64,000 nucleotides of DNA, from the NCBI GenBank assembly GCA_951799445.1, contig OX637288.1, positions 27,693,288 to 27,757,287 of the forward strand. Reading direction: 5' to 3'. The first letter of the stretch is position 1. The number at the start of each line of letters is the position of its first letter. The DNA is from Pseudisothecium myosuroides. Its lineage: Eukaryota > Streptophyta > Bryopsida > Hypnales > Lembophyllaceae. Below are positions 1-9,916 of the stretch, one piece after another. Both the position numbers and the translations under genes were made by a program. The notes beneath the pieces are model-generated. The model did not search any database. It worked only from the letters and a program-made list of their open reading frames with translations, and was not told the origin of the DNA.

Positions 1-874
1 TTCTTCATATAGTGTCTATTTCCAATAAATTTTTTTGAGAAAGTTGTGCATACTAGTCTAGTTTGTGTGGCTAAAATTTCATATCAATCCAAGAAGTTAT
101 GAATGATTGAGAAGCATTTTAGTAGAAGGAGGTTCAGCCTCGTCTGTGTTTTCTGCAACTTTTCTTGCCTATTTTTTGACATTTGCAAGCTATTTTGCAA
201 GCACATTGAGTCAATTGAATGATATTTTTTTTCATCAATGTGTTTGTATGTTGGTTTTGAATCACTTTATAGTTTGAAGTTTTTTCATTTGATTAGGTTT
301 AGAAATCAAATTTCGCCTCTAAATGTGTTTTTAGGAAAATTTCAGCATCCTTTTTCAAGACTAAAACATTATAATCTCGCAATCTATCCGGTCAAATGAC
401 TTCAAATTTGATACACATCATTTAAAACATGTACAATACAAGATTGTACGGTTAAGATCTCTATAGCTTAGTGACATTTAGATCTATATCACTTCAAAAG
501 TAGTGATGTTTTTGAACCCAAAACGGTCTTGGGTGGTGAGGGGTTAATAGGCTACGTTTATGACCACACCTCTGAAAAATATGTGACCCTCTTGAAGTAG
601 GCCCCAAGATATTCAGATTGCAAATCAGGGTGGTAATAGGCTTGTCTACCTTATAGGTCAGACGTGGCCAGGTGAAATACTCAATACTCCGGGGTGCTAA
701 CAGTTTGGAAATTCCTGCTGCAAACGAGAAGCAAGTTTAGTCGGCAGACTCCCATTTCAGTCTGGAAAGAAACTGTGTCTGCGTGCGGCGTTTCTTTGGA
801 GGGGGGCCGAAATTTCGCACCTTATGTTTTCGCAGGAGGACGATTCCCATCGTTGTTAGGGATTAGGTTTAGCG
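1..874. other. AT-rich 5' flank of the Prp22-like gene
   Basis: No gene is seen. Bases 1-500 are AT-rich and featureless apart from short T-rich runs. Bases about 510-652 hold a partial MITE, listed separately. Bases 660-874 become GC-richer and should contain the promoter and 5' UTR of the helicase gene that starts at 875. I see no clear TATA box. Short open frames overlapping the gene start are shadows of the helicase frame. Confidence 0.6.
510..652 (-). repeat. Partial AAGGTAGACAAGCC-type MITE
   Basis: Read on the minus strand from 652, the sequence begins AAGGTAGACAAGCCTATTAC and continues with a segment also found at 59051 onward and 63155 onward (both plus strand), including a shared GTCATAAACGT motif. 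It is shorter than the 63-kb copy, so it is probably internally deleted or truncated. Class is not clear from one end. Confidence 0.6.
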
Positions 875-3800
875 ATGGAGGGGTTGAAGAAGTTGGAGTA
901 TCTGTCGCTGGTGTCCAAGGTGTGCACCGAGTTGGAGGCGCACATCGGGTGCAGCGACAAAATCTTGGCGGAGTTTATCATCGACTTGGCGCAGAAATGC
1001 GAGACGCAGCAGGAGTTCGGGAGGGTTTTGAAGGCCAACGATGCGGAGATGCCGGAGTATTTCGTCAAGACTTTGTTGACCATCATTCACGCCATCTTGC
1101 CGCCGGTGAGCCGGGAGAAGTTGAGCAAGGGTTTAGGCGGGGACAATAAGGACTTGAAGCGGAGTGCCTTTCCGGGGTTGGCTGTGCCGGACAGCAAGCA
1201 GCGCGTGCGGGAGTTGGAGGACGAGCTTGAGGCCGATGGCGTCGGGGTTAGGGTTTCCGAGGGTCGGGTTGGTGGTGATGATGATGTCAGAGAGCATCGG
1301 AGGGGGGACAGAGACAGAGGTGGTGATTCTAGGGTTCGAGAGGGGGATAGGGTTCGAGATGGTGGGCGGGAGAGAGAGAAAGATAGGGATGGTGGAAGGA
1401 GAGAGGAGCGCGATGGTGGTCGGCACCGGGGGAGAGGCTATGACCGCGATGATGATCGGGAGACAAGATCGAAGGAGCAGGTTAGGGTTTCCGAGCGCGG
1501 GGGCAGGGATAGGGATATAGACGGGCGACGAGGGAATGGCAGGTATGAAAGTGGTCGAGGGAGAGGTAGGGACGATGATGTCGAGGATGGAGATCGGGGA
1601 GTTGTTAGGGCGTCGATGGTGGACGAGCCGGAGCTTTATGGGATTTACCGAGGCAGAGTCTCCCGGATCATGGACTACGGTTGCTTTGTGCAGTTGTTAG
1701 GGGTTAGGGATCGGAAAGAGGGTTTGGTTCACGTGCATAATATTGCGTCGCGGCGTGTGGTGAATGCGAAGGATGCTGTGGAGCGGGACCAAGAAGTGTG
1801 GGTGAAAGTGCTGTCTGTAAGTGAAAAAAAGATTAGTCTTAGTATGCGGGATGTGGATCAAAAGACTGGAGAGGATTTGCTGCCTATGAAACGGATCACT
1901 GCTGAGGAAGAGAATTTCCGTGCGAATCCGTCTAGCTCTAGCCTGGCTCCTGAAATGCGAAAGGGACTTTCGGGGATTACGATTGTCGAAGAAGATGAGA
2001 ACACGTCGACCAGGAGGCCAATGAAGAGGATGAGTTCTCCTGAGCGGTGGGAGGCCAAGCAGCTGATTGCGTCAGGTGTATTGGGGGTCAAGGATTATCC
2101 AATGTATGATGATGATGGGGGAGGAATGTTGTATCATGATGAAGGGGCGGAGGAGGAGCTCGAGATTGAGCTGAATGAAGATGAACCGGCTTTTCTTCGC
2201 GGTCAAACAAGGTATTCGGTTGATGTGTCGCCGGTGAAGATTGTGAAGAACCCTGATGGGTCGTTGCAGAGAGCTGCCATGACGCAATCGGCGCTTGCGA
2301 AAGAGCGACGAGAGTTGAGAGAACAGCAACAACGGACGATGCTGGATTCTATACCGAAGGATTTGAATAGACCCTGGGAGGATCCCATGCCAGAGACTGG
2401 TGAGCGACATCTCGCTCAGGAGCTGAGGGGAGTGGGTCTGTCGGCCTACGATATGCCGGAGTGGAAGAAAGACGCCTTTGGGAAGGCTCCAACGTTCGGG
2501 CAGCGGTCCAAGCTTTCGATTCAGGAACAGAGACAGAGTTTGCCTATATATAAACTCAAGAATGAACTCATCAAGGCTGTGAATGATAATCAAGTGTTGG
2601 TGGTGATTGGAGAGACAGGTTCGGGGAAAACAACGCAGATGACGCAGTACCTCGCAGAAGCTGGGTATACTACTAGGGGGAAGATAGGCTGCACACAACC
2701 CAGGCGAGTCGCTGCTATGTCTGTAGCAAAGAGAGTAGCGGAAGAGTTTGGATGCCGGCTTGGGGAGGAGGTGGGGTATGCTATCCGGTTTGAGGATTGT
2801 ACTGGACCTGAGACGGTGATCAAATATATGACAGACGGCATGCTGTTGCGGGAGATTTTGATCGACGAGATGTGTGCTTCGTATTCGGTCATTATGCTTG
2901 ATGAAGCTCATGAGCGTACCATCCACACAGATGTCTTGTTTGGGCTTTTGAAAGGGCTTGTGAAACGCAGGCCTGATCTGAGGCTCATCGTCACCTCTGC
3001 AACGCTGGACGCGGAGAAGTTTTCGAGATACTTTTTCGACTGCCCTATTTTTACCATTCCTGGAAGAACTTATCCTGTGGAAATACTCTACACGAAGATG
3101 CCAGAGACTGATTACTTGGATGCTGCTCTGATTACTGTCATGCAGATTCACCTTACAGAGCCTGAAGGGGATGTTCTTATCTTCTTGACAGGGCAAGAAG
3201 AGATTGATACGGCATGCCAAATTCTGTTTGAGCGGATGAAGGGTCTGGGGCCCAATGTTCCGGAACTCATTATTCTTCCAGTTTACAGTGCTTTGCCGAG
3301 TGAAATGCAAACAAGGATCTTCGAGGCCCCCCCACCAGGTACAAGAAAGGTTGTCGTTGCAACGAACATTGCTGAGGCTTCTCTCACCATTGATGGAATC
3401 TACTATGTCGTGGATCCTGGATTTGCGAAGCAGAATGTTTACAACCCGAAGCTAGGTTTAGACTCCTTGGTGATCACTCCCATATCACAGGCCTCTGCGA
3501 GGCAACGAGCTGGACGTGCTGGAAGGACAGGACCTGGCAAGTGCTACCGATTGTACACAGAAAGCGCGTATCGGAATGAGATGCTGCCTACAACAGTACC
3601 GGAAATTCAAAGGGTTAATCTGGGTTTGACGACCCTGACAATGAAAGCGATGGGAATCAATGATCTCCTATCATTTGATTTCATGGATCCCCCTCCGCCT
3701 CAAGCACTTATCTCTGCGATGGAACAGCTGTACAGTCTTGGAGCTCTGGATGAGGAGGGACTTCTGACGAAACTCGGGAGGAAGATGGCAGAATTTCCTC

Positions 3801-4504
3801 TGGAGCCGCCTCTTTCTAAGATGCTTCTTGCCAGTGTAGACTTGGGTTGCAGTGACGAGATCCTGACCATAATTTCCATGTTGCAAGCTCAGAATATTTT
3901 TTACAGACCACGAGAGAAACAAGCGCAGGCTGATCAGAAGAGAGCCAAGTTTTTCCAAGTAGAGGGTGATCATTTGACACTGTTGGCAGTGTATGAAGCT
4001 TGGAAGGCGAAGAACTTTTCAGGTCCTTGGTGTTTTGAGAACTTCGTGCAGTCTCGGTCATTGAGGAGGGGACAAGATGTGCGGAAACAGCTTCTTACAA
4101 TCATGGACAGGTACAAGTTGGACGTGGTGAGTGCGGGCAGGAACTTCACAAGGATAAGAAAAGCAATAGCAGCGGGCTTTTTCTTCCATGCTGCACGGAA
4201 GGACCCCCAGGAGGGCTACCGGACTCTGGTAGAGAATCAACCGGTTTATATTCATCCAAGTAGTGCTTTATTTCAGAGGCAGCCTGACTGGGTTATCTAC
4301 CATGAGTTGGTCATGACCACAAAGGAGTACATGCGGGAAGTGACTTTGATGGACCCGAAATGGTTGGTTGAATTGGCTCCACGTTTCTTCAAGGTTGCTG
4401 ATCCCACGAAAATGAGCAAGAGGAAACGGCAAGAGCGAATCGAACCTCTTTATGATCGGTACCATGAACCAAATTCATGGCGTCTGAGTAAGAGACGAGC
4501 TTAA
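875..4504 (+). CDS. Prp22/DHX8-like DEAH-box pre-mRNA-splicing helicase
   Basis: One uninterrupted frame of 1209 codons. Family role: an ATP-dependent RNA helicase that releases spliced mRNA from the spliceosome in the nucleus. The start at 875 is chosen because the next residues ([12 protein letters not shown]) match the conserved DHX8 N-terminus. Order: N-terminal helical domain (about 1-100); low-complexity Arg/Asp/Glu/Gly-rich region (about 115-245), in the place of the animal RS domain; S1 RNA-binding domain (about 252-335); conserved linker with EEPAFLRG-like and [13 protein letters not shown] motifs; helicase core with Walker A GETGSGKT (near 579), DEAH (676-679), SAT (708-710) and QRAGRAGR (877-884); then HA2/winged-helix and OB-fold regions ending near 1160. 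All catalytic motifs are intact and the length is as in other DHX8 proteins. The charged region is written in purine-rich, microsatellite-like DNA. Identity as Prp22 rather than Prp2, Prp16 or Prp43 rests on the S1 domain. Confidence 0.96.
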   Translation: MEGLKKLEYLSLVSKVCTELEAHIGCSDKILAEFIIDLAQKCETQQEFGRVLKANDAEMPEYFVKTLLTIIHAILPPVSREKLSKGLGGDNKDLKRSAFPGLAVPDSKQRVRELEDELEADGVGVRVSEGRVGGDDDVREHRRGDRDRGGDSRVREGDRVRDGGREREKDRDGGRREERDGGRHRGRGYDRDDDRETRSKEQVRVSERGGRDRDIDGRRGNGRYESGRGRGRDDDVEDGDRGVVRASMVDEPELYGIYRGRVSRIMDYGCFVQLLGVRDRKEGLVHVHNIASRRVVNAKDAVERDQEVWVKVLSVSEKKISLSMRDVDQKTGEDLLPMKRITAEEENFRANPSSSSLAPEMRKGLSGITIVEEDENTSTRRPMKRMSSPERWEAKQLIASGVLGVKDYPMYDDDGGGMLYHDEGAEEELEIELNEDEPAFLRGQTRYSVDVSPVKIVKNPDGSLQRAAMTQSALAKERRELREQQQRTMLDSIPKDLNRPWEDPMPETGERHLAQELRGVGLSAYDMPEWKKDAFGKAPTFGQRSKLSIQEQRQSLPIYKLKNELIKAVNDNQVLVVIGETGSGKTTQMTQYLAEAGYTTRGKIGCTQPRRVAAMSVAKRVAEEFGCRLGEEVGYAIRFEDCTGPETVIKYMTDGMLLREILIDEMCASYSVIMLDEAHERTIHTDVLFGLLKGLVKRRPDLRLIVTSATLDAEKFSRYFFDCPIFTIPGRTYPVEILYTKMPETDYLDAALITVMQIHLTEPEGDVLIFLTGQEEIDTACQILFERMKGLGPNVPELIILPVYSALPSEMQTRIFEAPPPGTRKVVVATNIAEASLTIDGIYYVVDPGFAKQNVYNPKLGLDSLVITPISQASARQRAGRAGRTGPGKCYRLYTESAYRNEMLPTTVPEIQRVNLGLTTLTMKAMGINDLLSFDFMDPPPPQALISAMEQLYSLGALDEEGLLTKLGRKMAEFPLEPPLSKMLLASVDLGCSDEILTIISMLQAQNIFYRPREKQAQADQKRAKFFQVEGDHLTLLAVYEAWKAKNFSGPWCFENFVQSRSLRRGQDVRKQLLTIMDRYKLDVVSAGRNFTRIRKAIAAGFFFHAARKDPQEGYRTLVENQPVYIHPSSALFQRQPDWVIYHELVMTTKEYMREVTLMDPKWLVELAPRFFKVADPTKMSKRKRQERIEPLYDRYHEPNSWRLSKRRA

Positions 4505-4697
4505 GCACTGTAGGGCAATCTCAGAGCAAGGAGAGTCCCTCTCTGAAGTTCAATACACTAGATGGAAGAGATATGATGAGTTTAAAGAGCGTGGAGAATG
4601 AGTAGCATGAAGCAAACAGTGCAGCGAATTCTCTGGCCTGCTGTATTTTCTGCACGAAGGCTCGATGACCATGAGCTTTCAGCATTACCAGCTGATA
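4505..4697. other. 3' flank of the helicase gene
   Basis: Short stretch between the stop codon and the first TTAA element; presumably 3' UTR. The 65-codon open frame beginning at 4598 runs into the transposon and has no recognisable product. Confidence 0.5.
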
Positions 4698-5589
4698 TTA
4701 AACCGGAAAGGACCATTATGTTTAGGGGCCCAAAACCGCTTCAAAATACTTATCCCCAAAGCAAGGTCAAAATCTTCATCCATACTTATTTTTGAACAAA
4801 TCCAATTGTAGGATATTTTAGTTGACTTGTTCAAGTACATTGTACTAAAATTTTAGAGCAAATATCTTGCAAGTTTGATGTGCTTGAATTTCAAAATGTA
4901 TGCTTTTCTAGTCCTTCCAAAAGGTGAAGTTTTGTCTTTCAACATTTTTAGAAAATAACTCATATGTCCTATAACATGTGCATTTTACCAATATGTCGGA
5001 ATATGGGTTGAAAACATGTAAAAAAATTTTTAACCCAAAAGACTTTCATATTCATCTTTAAAAAATTGTAAAGTGGAAGGTTGTATTGAATGAAAGAAAA
5101 AACTATTATGCTAATAACTTTTACAAGAAATTGAAAATTGTTAATCACAATGGTAAAAATGTTCTAGTAAACAATTATTATCCTCTATGATAATTTTTTG
5201 TTTGAAAATTTTCAAATTGAGAGCAAAAGATGACTTTGTATGTTTCTTCTACTTTCATTTCTTGTAAAATAAACCTCCTCATAACTTTTACCTCTATATT
5301 TGGAATTGAATGGCTTAAACTTTTTGAGTGGTTATCAATCTATAAAATATCCAAAAATTAATTTTAGAAATATATTTTTTGTTGCTTGGTTTGACACTGA
5401 AATTTAAAAAAACTCTTCTAACTTTTGTAATATTATCAGAATGATGTAAAACAAAGCTTCACGCATAGCTTATGATGAGTAGCATCCATCCTAAAAAATC
5501 CATGCAAAACTTCCAAATTATGAAGTCAACAAAGCTTGCCCAAGTTCTCAAAAAGTCCAAAGTAGTCTCCTTGGTCCTTTAGGGGTTAA
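4698..5589. mobile_element. TTAA element copy A (piggyBac-like, non-autonomous)
   Basis: Left end TTAAACCGGAAAGGACCA, right end GGTCCTTTAGGGGTTAA, i.e. imperfect terminal inverted repeats with TTAA at both outer edges. The interior is AT-rich and non-coding. It lies about 190 bp downstream of the helicase stop codon. The left end is more diverged than in copies C and F, so this is an older copy or its boundary is slightly off. Confidence 0.6.
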
Positions 5590-6988
5590 GTTTTTATAAT
5601 CCGGTGCGTCACTGCATATTGTATGGATATCATAGGTGACTACAACGGTTGTATCAGCTTGTTTACCTTAGTAGATTTCAATGGTAGTCTCACTAGTTTG
5701 TCAAGAGAAGCCTTGCTCACGAACATGTATTCTAAGCCTGTGCTCAACAGGGTCGCTGTTCACTGTGAAGGTCCAGGCTAGCAATTTAGATAGTTCCTGT
5801 TTTGGCACAAATAGTTTCAGCAGAGTTTACTTCAGTCCTATAGGAAGCTGTAACTTAGTTCACATAGGTTCTCATTCATAAATAGGTCTCTAAGACCACA
5901 AAACTGATGCTCGAGAAAATTACTGAAACTTCAATCTTGACAGTTTCATCAATGTGCAGTGCTGGACACTGGACACCCCGTTGTATGGATACTGACTGGT
6001 ATGTCAGGTGCTCCATATTGCAATTTTGTCAACCTACAGTTCTATATTTCGTGTTCTAGCCATTGTAGAGGAATGAACATGATATAGTTTCGTTCAGGTA
6101 CTGGATATGCAACTCCTAGCTAGGATATGCAGGAACGCATTTGGCATAATTGGGAGCAAGATGTGTCCATGTTAGACGGATTGGGCATCTTGCTCAAGTT
6201 ACAGACAATGTCAAGGATAGCTAGAATTCTGAGTTGAAGTGCTGTGAATGTGGTTATTTTGCGACTAATAGATGATATTGTTGATGGATTCGCTGCTCAA
6301 GAGAGTTTCGCTTCAGATATTTTCTTTACTTCCTGTACTTTTGATAAGGTAACTACACCTGAAATCATCTAAATTACTTGTTTGAGCAAAATTCCTATAT
6401 TAAATTGTTGTTGTTTTGTTGGAAATTGTTAGAAATTGAATGAGGATTTTGGATTCTCCTGGCTTGCAGCTTTTGGACATGGTTTGAATATACTATAAAT
6501 TTCAAAGTATTGATCTTAGGGTGTACCCAAGACTTGAGGTTCTTATGTTCAAAGAGTTTATTAAAGAGTTTACTACCCTACTGAAGGTCAAATTTGGTAG
6601 AAATTAAGTCATTTTTGTAAAAAAGTGCTATTTGTCATCTTGTGAATGGTGTAAGGTGATGTGGACCCTTGAGATATAGATAAGACTTTGTAATATTGTC
6701 AAAATTAGGTGAGCTTGTCTCACGTGCTAAAATTTGAATGTAACATTTTTTCATCAATAATTAGCATCATCTCCTAAGGAGAGAGCTTCTTGTATTTTAA
6801 TTTTATTTTGGCCCAACTCCATCATCAGTGTCAACCTAAGATTCTTGTAAGTGTGCCTGCTTTGTCTCTCTTCACTGGGCAGTGAGCGATGTGATATGGT
6901 TGGCTCTTTTGAGAGCCAGACCCTAAATAAAAATAAACTTTTTTGGGTTACCCCCATATAAGTCATCTGCCACGGAATGGCAAATTAT
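5590..6988. other. Intergenic, no gene seen
   Basis: AT-rich spacer. Only short open frames without recognisable motifs. I see no RNA gene or repeat structure beyond scattered homopolymers. Confidence 0.5.
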
Positions 6989-7446
6989 TAAGGTAAAACA
7001 CCCCATCATGGTCAGAATTGCTAATTTGCCCTCATGCCATGGTTGAATTTTTAAAATTTTTTCCCCACGTATAGACAACTGTGACAAATAGCAAGAGCAA
7101 TTGAAATTATATTTTTTCAACAAAGTATGAATTAGCTATAATTTTTTGAACTGTTCAACCCAAAAAAGTTTGTAGACTACCTCAAAACCAACATGCAACC
7201 ATATCCATAATGCACACCTTATTCTTCCAAAGTAGTCAAAATATTTTTTGAAGTGAAAGGCCTTACAAAGTCACTTCCTATAGTGATTTACACTGAAATA
7301 GTTGGGTGTTGCTAATGAGGTTACTAATTAATCCATTAGTGTCAGGTAGAGCATTGATTGTGGTCCAAAATCTCATAAATTGAGAATAACCATCACGGGA
7401 GGTGTCCGTCATGGGTCATTTGACCATGATGGGCCGGTTTACCTTA
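6989..7446. mobile_element. AAGGTA-ended MITE with CCCATCATGG inverted ends
   Basis: Left end TAAGGTAAAACACCCCATCA and, on the minus strand from about 7446, TAAGGTAAACCGGCCCATCA; both then continue TGGTCA. These are roughly 26-bp terminal inverted repeats around about 400 bp of non-coding DNA. A related end (TTAAGGTAAACCAGCTCATG) occurs near 50765. Confidence 0.65.
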
Positions 7447-8519
7447 GCTATCCAGAACTTGGACAAGTCCTCATTCTCATCGGAAAAAATATACACTTCG
7501 TACCCTGTCTTGTCCACTTAAAATGAAGAATAAATGGTTAGGGAAAACCCTAAAACCTGTTTTGTCCACCTAAAACAATACTTGAACTTTGAGCACAGAT
7601 GAACGTGAAGCTCAAATATACCAATACCGATAACCCTAGGCGGCTGAACATCAAACCCTAAACAACCACAAAACAGAAATCCTGACCAGAAATCAGTGAT
7701 GAAACCTGAATCATCCAAACCAGAAATCAGTAATCGAACATGAATCACCAAATACCAAACACACAAACACTGATTACCAATCAAAACACAAACAGAAATC
7801 TACCTAAGCCCTGAACACAAGCAGGTGGCCAAGACAGGGTACATAACAATATCCTGCCACCATCAAAAACCTCTAACCACGAATGCTGAACACCAAGCAG
7901 AAATCCTAGACACCAAACAGCGAACACAGAATACCAACTGATGGATCCCAACCTGTAGCACCGCGCAGGAGTGCAAGCGTGGGGAAAAAATTAAAAATTC
8001 TCACCCCTCCTTGAAAGACTCGTACTATTACTTTATTGGCAAATTCAAAGATCTCTTGCGTGCAGTTCTCCCCCAGTTTGTTGTCCCAAGTCTTTCTTCG
8101 ATGTTTCCCTGGTGATGCTTCTCTGAATTCCTGCTTTTCATCCATTTTCCATTGCCGCACTTGCTCCGTTCCTTTGCCAAAACATGCTGATGAGTTCATT
8201 AAACAAAGTGCATGCGTCACAAGATTGCTTAGGCTTACCCTACCGAGGATAGTGACAGCATGTACACCGACATGCATTGCCGAGTTAAAACCCATACTCT
8301 TCATGTAGAAACTCTAGTGCATATACCATAGAGAGTTCAATAAGTGGGGTTGCTTACAATTGACACGGATCAAGTGAGCCTGGAATCTAACCCAGTTTGT
8401 GTCCTCTACTGCGATGGGCGTGTAGTGAAATAAATAAAAGACATGGCCGTTGCATATTTTGGCTTTTTTTTGGATCTCTTTTGTACAGACTGTTGTGAAC
8501 CTGAGTGAGGTTTGTGATA
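7447..8519. other. Intergenic; unrecognised open frame on minus strand
   Basis: Bases 7620-7800 contain a loose repetition of an ACCAGAAATCAGT motif. A minus-strand frame of 132 codons (7906-8304) sits in DNA somewhat GC-richer than its surroundings. I recognise no domain in it, and it may be a gene relic or chance. No promoter or splice evidence supports it. Confidence 0.35.
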
Positions 8520-8729
8520 CAGTAGAACCTCTCTTAGTGCATAGTGCCAGGACTATGCACTAAGAGAGGTTTATGCAGTTGCAGAGGTTCTGTACTAAAC
8601 TTTGGCTAATGTGGCCTCTCGCTATCGATGGGGCCTCCAACTATTGTTCACAAATAAATGCTTCAAAGTACAACCTCTCTTATTACATATTATGTACTAA
8701 GAGTGTAAGCACTAAGAGAGGTTCTGTTG
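8520..8729. mobile_element. Pogo/Emigrant-like MITE
   Basis: Starts CAGTAGAACCTCTCTTAG and ends CTAAGAGAGGTTCTGTTG, flanked on both sides by TA (8518-8519 and 8730-8731). Terminal CAGTA..ACCTCT with a TA duplication is the signature of Emigrant-type MITEs mobilised by pogo-like (Tc1/mariner) transposases. The interior repeats the CACTAAGAGAGGTT motif several times and has no coding capacity. A sister element lies at 57064-57254. Confidence 0.8.
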
Positions 8730-8915
8730 TACCACACAAAATGGGCCAGTCCTTCTGATTCCTCATTCTGGTTCCGGGAGGGAGTGCTCAAGTACCGCCC
8801 GGATCTTCTTCTCAACCAAATGTACAGAAGCCAGTCTTTGATCAAGAGCTTGTGAATCAATTAAGTGCAAGCTAATACTCTCAATTCTTGTGGTATGAAG
8901 GTTCCACTCAAATAT

Positions 8916-9117
8916 CACTACAAGAGAAAGGGGTGTTTTAAGTAGTGTCCTAGACATCACGTCTTTTAAGTAACGTCTTTTAAGTAAGTTTTTAAGTAAA
9001 ATTTTACTAAAAGATTGTCTTTTTAGTAAAGTTTTACTTAAAAACTTACTTAAAAGACGTTACTTAAAAGACGTGATGTCTAGGACACTACTTAAAACAC
9101 CCCATCCTCTTATAGTA
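8916..9117. mobile_element. CACTA-type foldback MITE with 80-bp arms
   Basis: Begins CACTACAAGAG and ends CTCTTATAGTA, flanked by the 3-bp direct repeat TAT (8913-8915 and 9118-9120), as expected for CACTA/EnSpm elements. Inside, 8930-9009 and 9024-9103 are inverted repeats that I read as differing at one position in 80, with a 14-nt loop, so a transcript would form a near-perfect hairpin. A degraded relative lies at about 16343-16573. Confidence 0.85.
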
Positions 9118-9916
9118 TATTGTTGTCTTTCGATCTCTCGGCGAACTCTTTTGTGCCAATACTGAGTATTTTCAGTGGCTGCAAAGAATCAAGTCATCCG
9201 TTCGTTTGTGTAAATTGTAGATTTATTGAGTACTTGTAATGCTGAGTCAACCTGTAGCCGCCAATATTGCCGGCTATGAATGTCAAGGAGTTCTCCAGAA
9301 CACCAATTGTAAACTGTAAAGGCAACTGCTCGTGGAGAAACTTTGACTCCTCCAGAAGTTTTCTAAGGTGTTTCGGTAACCTGCATAATTGGTTGCCACC
9401 CTGAATTCTTTCTATCTGGGTCTGAGACTCTGAGTGTTGAAAAGATTAGAAAGGATTCAGGCGCTTATTTAGTGAATTAATGGTGCTACATCCAATTCTG
9501 ACTCTTTTCCATTTCTATACTGTAAGTGTTTTCCAAACATGTGGATACAAAAGCAATCTAATTAAGGTAACTGATCCCATGAAGGTCTTCTCTGTTCCTC
9601 GTCCCAGTACAGTACTGTAGCTGAGTGACGAGGACATGTTACATTAGAACGTGGGGTTTCGCCAGGTGGCGAAATCCAAGTGTTAGGACGCGACGTTCCC
9701 AAGCTGGATTACAGCGTAACCTGCGTTACTACTGTATTTCAGCAACGACTGATCGTAGACCAAGCCCCATTAATTTCCTCGGTGTCCCTCCATAGGCACT
9801 CCCAGTGTAACTTATCACGCAAAGTTTCGAGGGTTGCTCCGTGACCAAGATCTTGCTGTAGTAGTGAATCCAAGCGAAGGTGCGCACTTGAGGCGCTAGC
9901 TCACATCCCGTCAGTC
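9118..9916. promoter_or_regulatory. Upstream region of the polyphenol oxidase gene
   Basis: No gene is seen. The PPO promoter and 5' UTR should be here. There is a small hairpin at about 9658-9678 (GGTTTCGCC...GGCGAAATCC). No convincing TATA box can be placed without transcript data. Confidence 0.35.

Noticed and set aside
2072..3310. 412-codon minus-strand open frame
   Set aside because: It lies entirely inside the helicase gene on the other strand and has no recognisable domain; the plus-strand frame is strongly conserved.
7906..8304. 132-codon minus-strand frame
   Set aside because: No domain, no splice or promoter support; kept only as a note in the intergenic entry.
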